Origin: Lentisphaerota bacterium
Lineage (GTDB): Bacteria > Verrucomicrobiota > Kiritimatiellia > JAAZAB01
DNA length: 16,912 bases
NCBI GenBank assembly: GCA_020201415.1
Contig: JAIVGW010000220.1
Coordinates: 1-16,912, forward strand
Direction of reading: 5' to 3'
The notes beneath the pieces were generated by a model. It saw only the letters and a program-made list of their open reading frames with translations, searched no databases and had not been told where the DNA came from. The position numbers and the translations under genes were made by a program. Of the stretch, positions 1 to 6,200 are shown piece after piece; within the stretch, counting starts at the first letter, position 1, and each line of letters opens with the position of its first letter.

Positions 1-429
1 CTGCAATGCCAGGGCCGCTCCCAACAGGACATCGCCGAACAGATGGCGCTCGTGAAATTCATCGAATACCAACGCCGCCACGCCCTCCAGGCGGCCGTCG
101 CGGCACAGATCCTGCAACAGAATTCCATCGGTCTCGTACACAATGCGCGTACGGCTACCCACCCGGTGATCGAAGCGCATGCGGTAGCCCACCTCTTCAC
201 CCAACACCACGCCCCTTTCACGGGCGACCCGGGTCGAAAGCATGCGCGCCGGCAGCCGGCGCGGCTGCAGGCAGACAATTTGACCGGCAGCGACCACATC
301 ATCCGCCAGGAAGCCGGGAATACGGGTGGACTTGCCCGAACCGGTGGGCGCGGTGACGATCACGCGGTTATGATCCCGGCAGGCCCGGCGCAATTCATCG
401 CGCACGGCATCTATGGGCAGGATTGGCAT
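1..429 (-). CDS. hrpB: ATP-dependent helicase HrpB, N-terminal part (runs off left edge)
   Basis: This is the first 143 residues of a DEAH/DExH-box superfamily 2 helicase; the rest lies beyond the left edge. Visible motifs are a Walker A loop APTGSGKST at residues 27-35, motif Ia LQPRRLPARML at about 54-64, the YETDG motif at about 98-102, and the Walker B box DEFH followed by ERHL at 123-130. A DEFHER box instead of DEAH, together with this motif spacing, is typical of HrpB rather than HrpA. HrpB-type proteins are cytoplasmic RNA-dependent ATPases whose exact cellular role is poorly defined. The ATG at 427-429 is the only usual start codon before an in-frame upstream stop, but it has no clear Shine-Dalgarno sequence. 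A rho-independent terminator lies about 70 bases upstream, so the gene probably has its own promoter. Other DExH helicases are possible but less likely. Confidence 0.9.
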   Translation of the reverse strand, partial: MPILPIDAVRDELRRACRDHNRVIVTAPTGSGKSTRIPGFLADDVVAAGQIVCLQPRRLPARMLSTRVARERGVVLGEEVGYRMRFDHRVGSRTRIVYETDGILLQDLCRDGRLEGVAALVFDEFHERHLFGDVLLGAALALQ

Positions 430-497
430 GCGGGCATCCGATGTTCGATGTAACTCGCCTTGATGTACTACGCATGATCAATTAAATGAAGCGAACG

Positions 498-519
498 AAA
501 AGCGGCGTCAAGCCGCCGC
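498..519 (-). terminator. Rho-independent terminator after the ankyrin gene
   Basis: Read on the minus strand, a perfect 6-bp GC stem (GCGGCG/CGCCGC, arms at 514-519 and 502-507) with a 6-base loop is followed at once by TTTTCGTT. It lies about 50 bases past the stop of the ankyrin-repeat gene and about 70 bases before hrpB, where a terminator for the upstream gene group is expected. The second arm and T-run (GACGCCGCTTTTC) occur again at 551-563, next to the ankyrin stop codon. The rest of the 430-567 gap holds only AT-rich sequence that could include a weak hrpB promoter. Confidence 0.65.
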
Positions 520-567
520 AGTCCAAAATATTAAATCATACGACGCAAGTGAAAAGCGGCGTCCCGG

Positions 568-1266
568 TCACTCGTGCCCACCCAAAAGCCGCAGTAAATC
601 AACGGCATCCTGCCGTTCCATACGGCGCGCCCAGAATAGCGGAGTGGTACGGTTGACATCGCGGGAATTGACTTTGGCGCCAGAATCGACCAGCAAGCGG
701 ATCACCGGCAAATGGCCGCGGGCCGCGGCAATGTGCAGCGGCGTGACCTGATTAGCCCCCTGAGTCGCAACATTCGCATCGGCGCCGGCATCCAGCAGCA
801 CCTGCACGGTTTCCGTGGCGCCGGCCTCGGCGGCCTTGTGCAGCGGCGCCACGCGGATGGCGCCGAAATCAAGGCCCCGGGCATCCAGGTCCGCGGCATG
901 ATCGATCAAGCGACGCGCCATGGCGGCCCGGTTGAAGACCGCGGCCTTGTGCAGCGGCGTCATACCGTATTTATCAGCCGCATCCGTATCGGCGCCGGCC
1001 GCCAGCAAGACCTCCAAAATATCCGGCTGGTTGTCCAGGACCGCCCAATACAATGGGGTGGCCCGCTGGCGGTCATCCCGCGCTTCCAACAGCGATGGAT
1101 GATCCCGCAGCATAAGGGACACCTGTTCCAGCTGCCCCGCGCGCACCGCGCGATGCAGGACGGCGGATCGCTTGAAAAATCTGTGGAGCAAGGGAGGCGC
1201 AGCCAGCAGCAGGCATATCAGCAACACCAGCGCCCAGTGCCTGGGCGGAGCCTTGGGCAGGTTCAT
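568..1266 (-). CDS. Membrane-anchored ankyrin-repeat protein
   Basis: The product is a 232-residue protein. A short basic-aromatic N-terminus is followed by one hydrophobic segment (about residues 11-27, rich in Leu/Ile/Ala), and then five or so ankyrin repeats fill the rest. Ankyrin signatures are clear: TPLYWAVLDNQ, TPLHKAAVFNR, APLHKAAEAGATE, TPLHIAAARGHLP and TPLFWARR, each followed by a VxxLLxxGAD-type helix. Ankyrin repeats bind protein partners and have no catalytic role. The N-terminal segment suggests an inner-membrane anchor or uncleaved signal with the repeats on one face. The ATG at 1264-1266 was chosen because GGAGG sits six bases upstream; a longer open frame to 1302 lacks this. 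The start is 17 bases after the stop of the MBL-fold gene, so the two are probably co-transcribed. The partner and function are unknown. Confidence 0.85.
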   Translation of the reverse strand: MNLPKAPPRHWALVLLICLLLAAPPLLHRFFKRSAVLHRAVRAGQLEQVSLMLRDHPSLLEARDDRQRATPLYWAVLDNQPDILEVLLAAGADTDAADKYGMTPLHKAAVFNRAAMARRLIDHAADLDARGLDFGAIRVAPLHKAAEAGATETVQVLLDAGADANVATQGANQVTPLHIAAARGHLPVIRLLVDSGAKVNSRDVNRTTPLFWARRMERQDAVDLLRLLGGHE

Positions 1267-1283
1267 AAAACACCTCCATTGAA

Positions 1284-2066
1284 TCATTCCACCGGCGCCC
1301 ACACCTTGCTGATCCGATCGGAATAAGTCGGCTCAACGCACACATGGCCGGCGCCGCGTTCCGCCAACATCCGGCGCACCGTGTCCAGAGCCAGATCCGG
1401 CGTATTGCAGTCCGCACTGATATGCGCCAGAAACACCTGCTGCAGGGTTTCCCCGGCGATTTCCGCCAGCATCTCCGCCGCATGCCGGTTGGAAAGATGC
1501 CCCAGGCGCCCGCGCACCCGCTGCTTCAAATGCCAAGGCCGGCGCGCCGTGGTCAACATCTGCTCATCATGATTGGCCTCCAGCACCACGACATGACAGC
1601 CGCGCAATTTCTCCCTTACCAGATGCGTCGGCATACCTATATCGGTAACCACGCCCACCCGCCGTCCGCCGCCGGTCACCACAAAACCCACCGGTTCGCC
1701 GGCATCGTGTGAGACGGCAAACGGCTCGATGTTCAGATCGTCCAAAAGGAAAGGGGCGCCGGTGGAAAAGACATTCCACTGATAACGCGCCCGGCGCACA
1801 TCACAACGCAAGGCCTCTATGGTCCCCAAGTTGGCGAAAAGCCTTAAATTATGGCGCTGATGCAGGACGCCCAACCCCAGCACATGGTCGCCATGTTCAT
1901 GCGTAAGACACAAGGCCCCGACATCACCCAGCGCCACTCCGATCTGGCCCAGGCGCCGGGCGGTCTCGCGACCGCTGAGCCCGGCATCGATCAACAGTTT
2001 GGTGCGCCCTTGCTCCAGATAAATGCAATTACCGGAACTTCCACTGGCCAACACGCATAATCTCAT
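1284..2066 (-). CDS. YycJ/WalJ-like metallo-beta-lactamase-fold hydrolase
   Basis: The product is a 260-residue cytoplasmic MBL-fold protein. It opens with the SGSSGN motif typical of the YycJ/WalJ branch, followed by the metal-binding THEHGDH motif at about residues 55-61. It also has a second-shell SHDAGEP histidine region, VVTDIGM with the bridging aspartate, LEANHD, HLSNRHAAEML, and the terminal HISADCNTPDLA histidine motif. This order matches the family, whose members are considered nucleases or phosphodiesterases; Bacillus homologues are linked to cell-wall and DNA-damage phenotypes, but the substrate is not firmly known. The ATG at 2064-2066 places the SGSSGN strand right at the N-terminus, as in relatives, with GGTGG just upstream; an in-frame extension to 2084 is less likely. 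It sits 60 bases after the lipoprotein gene and 17 bases before the ankyrin gene. Confidence 0.88.
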   Translation of the reverse strand: MRLCVLASGSSGNCIYLEQGRTKLLIDAGLSGRETARRLGQIGVALGDVGALCLTHEHGDHVLGLGVLHQRHNLRLFANLGTIEALRCDVRRARYQWNVFSTGAPFLLDDLNIEPFAVSHDAGEPVGFVVTGGGRRVGVVTDIGMPTHLVREKLRGCHVVVLEANHDEQMLTTARRPWHLKQRVRGRLGHLSNRHAAEMLAEIAGETLQQVFLAHISADCNTPDLALDTVRRMLAERGAGHVCVEPTYSDRISKVWAPVE

Positions 2067-2126
2067 TGCCACCGCAATCCACAAAAACCAAAAGCCAAGC
2101 GACGGCGGAGCAAAGATCCTGAATGA

Positions 2127-2999
2127 TTAATTTTGCACAACAGCCATGATGTCGGCATCCTGCCCCCCGACCTCCACATAAGTCGCCTGCATGGTGCGGC
2201 CGGTCAGCGAGCGACCGCTGGTACCCGTCGCAAAAGCTCCCTGAAGCGTGCCGTTGATATGGACATGATAACCCTGCGAAAAGCCCTGTACATGGAATTG
2301 AGCGAAGACATTGCCTGTTTGCGGCGGCCCATCATCGGAAGAGGGATCGTAAGGCTGACCGCCGGTGGTGGCCATCGTCCCGATATTGCCGTCATAAACA
2401 GTGCCGTTGCTGTCCACTAATTGCAGCCGGTTACCGTTGTGATGCACCACGAAGGAATAGATCGGCTCGCCGTGATTGCCCTGGCCGCCATGTTCATCAT
2501 TCACCAGATAGAGATAATTGGCCATGATCGGCGTACGATCGTCGATAGGCGCAGGGAATTTCAAAGACCAGAATCGGGAGCCGTACTGAATCGACCCGGA
2601 ACTGCCGTCAACCGGAGTCACGGAAAGATTATAGGAGCCCTGCCCGGTATTGGACGCGTTATCGGTAAACCGGTAAGACCCGACGACGATCGTCAGGGTG
2701 CCGGGGATGGGCACGCCAAACAAGCGGCCGGAAAACTCGGTGGTATATCCGTTACCCTGGCCGATCAGCTCGTCCCGCGAACTGTTGGTGGTCCAAATGT
2801 TACCGATATTATCGGCGCCGAACTGACGCACCAGCACATTACCGTCCGGCGCCCGGTAATTGCCGCTGAAATTCGCCCAGTCATACCCGGTCTCGGTCCA
2901 GTCCTCAACCCCACCGCCGCTGGTCCACTCACAACCGGTCACTCCCAGCGCCAGAGCGCCAGCCATGATCACACCGGAAATCCACGCCATAACCTTCAT
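2127..2999 (-). CDS. Putative lipoprotein of unknown family
   Basis: The 290-residue product begins with a charged start (MKVMAW), a hydrophobic stretch of Ile/Gly/Ala/Leu, and a lipobox ending VTGC with Cys23 as the acylation site. This implies export and anchoring as a lipoprotein. The mature part is rich in Gly, Asn, Ser and Thr and looks beta-stranded. It contains NFSGNYRAPDG near its N-terminus, a Gly-His-rich stretch (EHGGQGNHGEP) and VHHNGNRLQLVDSNGTVYDG in the middle, and a final FHVQGFSQGYHVHINGTL segment. I recognise no catalytic motif and cannot name a family. The ATG at 2997-2999 is supported by an AAGGA element at 3006-3012; an ATG at 3014 is a weaker alternative. It is preceded by an unusual repeat-rich intergenic region and is followed after 60 bases by the MBL-fold gene. 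Confidence 0.8.
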   Translation of the reverse strand: MKVMAWISGVIMAGALALGVTGCEWTSGGGVEDWTETGYDWANFSGNYRAPDGNVLVRQFGADNIGNIWTTNSSRDELIGQGNGYTTEFSGRLFGVPIPGTLTIVVGSYRFTDNASNTGQGSYNLSVTPVDGSSGSIQYGSRFWSLKFPAPIDDRTPIMANYLYLVNDEHGGQGNHGEPIYSFVVHHNGNRLQLVDSNGTVYDGNIGTMATTGGQPYDPSSDDGPPQTGNVFAQFHVQGFSQGYHVHINGTLQGAFATGTSGRSLTGRTMQATYVEVGGQDADIMAVVQN

Positions 3000-3030
3000 A
3001 TTTTTTTCCTTCATACGTTTTAGTTGATCC

Positions 3031-3173
3031 GGTTTCAAAAGTCCGCACGGAAACAGTTTTGATCCCGCTAAAGCTGGACAGGCAAAAGCAAAACCCTCCA
3101 AACATCAATAAACCTGTGAGTTTTTTTCACTGGAGGGTTGCGCGTCGTCGCAACCGTCCGGACTTTTGAAAAC
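3031..3173. repeat. Nested inverted repeats upstream of the lipoprotein gene
   Basis: Outer arms at 3031-3050 (GGTTTCAAAAGTCCGCACGG) and 3154-3173 match as inverted repeats at 18 of 20 positions. Inside them, AACCCTCCA at 3092-3100 pairs perfectly with TGGAGGGTT at 3131-3139. A perfect 7-bp hairpin (GGTTGCG/CGCAACC, 6-base loop) lies at 3136-3155, and the minus-strand read also contains GTGA/TCAC around an A-run at 3115-3130. On the minus strand the TGGAGGGTT arm runs into TTTGCTTTTG, so part of it could terminate the giant gene upstream. The whole unit, about 140 bases, could alternatively be a small non-coding mobile or REP-like element, or a structured leader of the lipoprotein mRNA. Confidence 0.6.
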
Positions 3174-3210
3174 AACTCATGTATTAAGTTTTATGCAAAA
3201 ACAAAACAGC

Positions 3211-3287
3211 ACCCAACACCTAATCTCAACACATAAAACCTAACACCTAAAGCCTAACACCTAACACCTTATAAGCCCCTAACACCT
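3211..3287. repeat. Degenerate CCTAACA heptamer tandem repeats
   Basis: Four consecutive seven-base units run from 3239 to 3266 (CCTAACA, CCTAAAG, CCTAACA, CCTAACA), followed by an interruption and a further unit at 3278-3284. Looser copies (CCCAACACCTAA, CTCAACACATAA) extend back to about 3211. The plus strand is almost free of G through this stretch. The array ends only a few bases beyond the stop codon of the giant repeat protein gene. It resembles the short heptanucleotide tandem repeats described in some cyanobacteria, and superficially telomeric repeats, but nothing here indicates a chromosome end. Confidence 0.7.
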
Positions 3288-3289
3288 TT

Positions 3290-6200
3290 TCAACGCCGCC
3301 CCAGCACCGGGAAGGCGCCGGACCAGCCAAACTGACCATCGGAATGCACACCGGCCATGGTATAGACATACCACATACCCGAAGCCGGATCGTAAAACGC
3401 GGCATCCATGCGTCCATCGCCGTCATAATCGCCCGGGACGGGTATCACGCCATACCAGCCGAACTTGCCGGAGCGACGCTGCCCGCCGGAAGTATCCACG
3501 GTCCAGACTCCGGTGGTGATATCAAACACAGCGAAGTCAATCCGCCCATCGCCATCATAATCACCCGGCACCGGCACCTGGGTCGGTCCACCCAATTGCC
3601 AGGTGAATTGGCGGCCGGCCCAGTCACGCAGGGACCAGATGCCGGTAGCGGGAGTGTAAACCGCCAGATCGGTACAGCCATCACCGGTGTAATCACCCGG
3701 CACCGGCACATCCGCCGGGGCGCCAAACCGCACCCCGACCGGCTCGCTGGAGATAAAGGGCGCCAGCAGATACCAGGTACCGGTGACCCGGTCAAACAGG
3801 CCCAGATCCGTCCGTGTATCGCCGCTGTAGTCGGCCGGCACCGGCACCATGTTGGCATCACCGAAGATCAGCGAGCCTGACCAACCGTTGACGGAGCGCA
3901 CGTGCCAGGCGCCGGAAGACGGCTGGTACAGCGCCAGCTCACTGCGACCGTCGGCCAGGAAGTCGCCGGTGAGCGGCACGGTGGACCCGTCGCCGAACGG
4001 CAGGCGGCCGCCTTCATTGGCCATGGTGAGCAAATGCCACATCCCCGACACCGGGTCGAACAGGGAGGCATCGGTGCGGCCATCACCATCAAAGTCGCCC
4101 GGCGCCGGCAAGGGGCCGTAACACAGGGGGCGATAGCTGGGATAGCTGTTGGGATCCAGCGGATTGGTGTTGTAGCGCAAGAGTTCCGCGCCATCGGAAT
4201 AGCCATCGCCATCGCTGTCCCAGGTCGCGGGACACAGCCCGCCGCGGCCGGAGCGCAGGCCGCGCGCCGTGCTGAAACGCATCTCAAAGGGATCGCTCAG
4301 ACCATCGCCATCCGAATCCCAATAGGATGGATTCAGGATGCCGCTGGAGTAGCGATACTCGTCAATATTCTTGATGCCATCGCCATCGAAGTCCAGCTCG
4401 CCGGTCTGGTTCAAATTCCCGAAATACTCCATTTCCCAGGCATCCGGCATGCCGTCGCCGTCCCAATCGCGATCGCGCAGAACGATCTCGCGGTTAACCA
4501 GGCGCACTTGATTGGAGAGATCAACGACCCCATGCTGGTAAGTATCCGGCGAGAGCACAGCCCCCTGGGTCTTCCAGGATGCGTATACACCGGACGACGC
4601 GCCGCCCGCCGGCACGGTATCGATAAAGGCGCGCACATAATACCGCTCCGCTCGCAATCCGCGCACGGTATAGGGGAACACCTTATTCGGCTCGCGCGTG
4701 AACTTAGGCCGCAGGCGCACGCGCGCCACGGGCGCCCCGGAGAACCCGCTGTTATCGAATACCTCAACGTAGATATTGGTAGCACGCACCTTGCCGTAAT
4801 AGAGGATATTGCCGCTGAATGACCGGGCATAATCCGGCGAAGTTTGCAATGTAAAGGTCTGCACTGTTGTCAGATCATCGCCCGACCAGGCGCTGGCGCC
4901 GGCGGGACTCCATCCGGCAATGCGCCAGTAATATACGCCATCGCCCCAGATCGCGGCGTAATCAGCAAGGTAATCGCGATAAAAGCCATCCGCATCGCGG
5001 TACGGCGCGGGGTAGTGTGCATCGGCGACCATGGTCAGCAGGCCGTTGGACTCCTTGCGCGCCACCTGCAGGTGATACATGGTGGAATTGGTATCCATGG
5101 ACCAGACGATATGGTTGCGGGCATAATGCAGAGTATCGCCACGCGGCCATTCCAAGACCGGCTTGACGGCAGGCTCAGGATAGCGATCGACATGGAACGT
5201 GTTGTTCTGCGCGTTCGCCCACCAGCGATAATTGCCGTAACCCAGGCCGTATTTGCCGGCCCGCTGGTAATCCCATTCATGCATATAGTTACGCGGCAAC
5301 CGCACCGAAACTTCCACGTCATCATACGATTGACCCATCCCGGTGCGGTTGACCCGCACATTAATGGCATTGGTTCCGGCACCCATCGGCCAGGAGAAGC
5401 GGGGATAACCCGGCAAGCTATCAGCCATACCCACCCGCACACCTTCGACATCCGTCCAGGACAGTTTAATCGGCTGATCCATGGCGATACCGCAGGGCTC
5501 GCCCGGATTCCATTGGTTATTGTTGTTCAGGTCCAGGAAAGCGAAAAGATAAACATCGCCCTCCTTGAATCCGGAGATATTGAAACTGGTCAGACTGCTG
5601 TCAAAAGCGGTAGCCGCAGGGACGCCGTCCATGGCGTCGTTCTGGTATCCCCACACTCGCACGGTACCGGAGATGTAGGCGCCGAAATAGCTGATATTGC
5701 CACGAATGGACGGACGCGGGTAATCTTCCGGGTCATTCGGATCGGTGCCGGCCATGAATTCAGCGTAATTGCTCCAGCCATCGCCATCCTGATCCAGGCG
5801 GGCCAGGGCCTTGAGGGGATCCATGCCATGCTCGTATTTCCACAAGGCGGGGATTCCGTCGCCGGCATCATAGAGTTCACCCCAGGTCAATGCGTAGGGA
5901 TCGCTATCACTGCGGCTGTCGTAATCGCTGCGCCCATCGCCGCTGGTATCCCATTTAAGCGGATCGGTGCCGGCCATATTTTCGGCCCAGTTGCTCAAGC
6001 CATCATCGTCCGGATCACCCCAGGCGCCGTTGTCGCCGGTGGCATCATAAGGATCCAGACCATACTTGATTTCCCACCAGTCAGGCAGCCCATCGCCATC
6101 GGAATCATCGAGATTGCCCGGCCCATCGTAAGCATCCAGCGGATCCAGACCTAACAGCCACTCCCGATAGTCGTCAATGCCGTCACCGTCAGTATCCACA

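Noticed and set aside
3000..3101. In-frame N-terminal extension of the lipoprotein
   Set aside because: The extension is not signal-like, runs through the inverted repeat, and the ATG at 2999 directly precedes a standard lipoprotein signal with an AAGGA site.
3211..3287. A chromosome telomere or CRISPR array suggested by the repeats
   Set aside because: The units are seven bases, degenerate and without spacers, and genes continue normally on both sides.
4844..6154. A long plus-strand open frame of 436 codons inside the giant gene
   Set aside because: It is antisense to a gene with clear signal peptide, calcium motifs and propeller blades. Its translation is low-complexity Ile/Gly/Ala/His, the mirror of the GAxGGxGAx repeats, with no recognisable domain.
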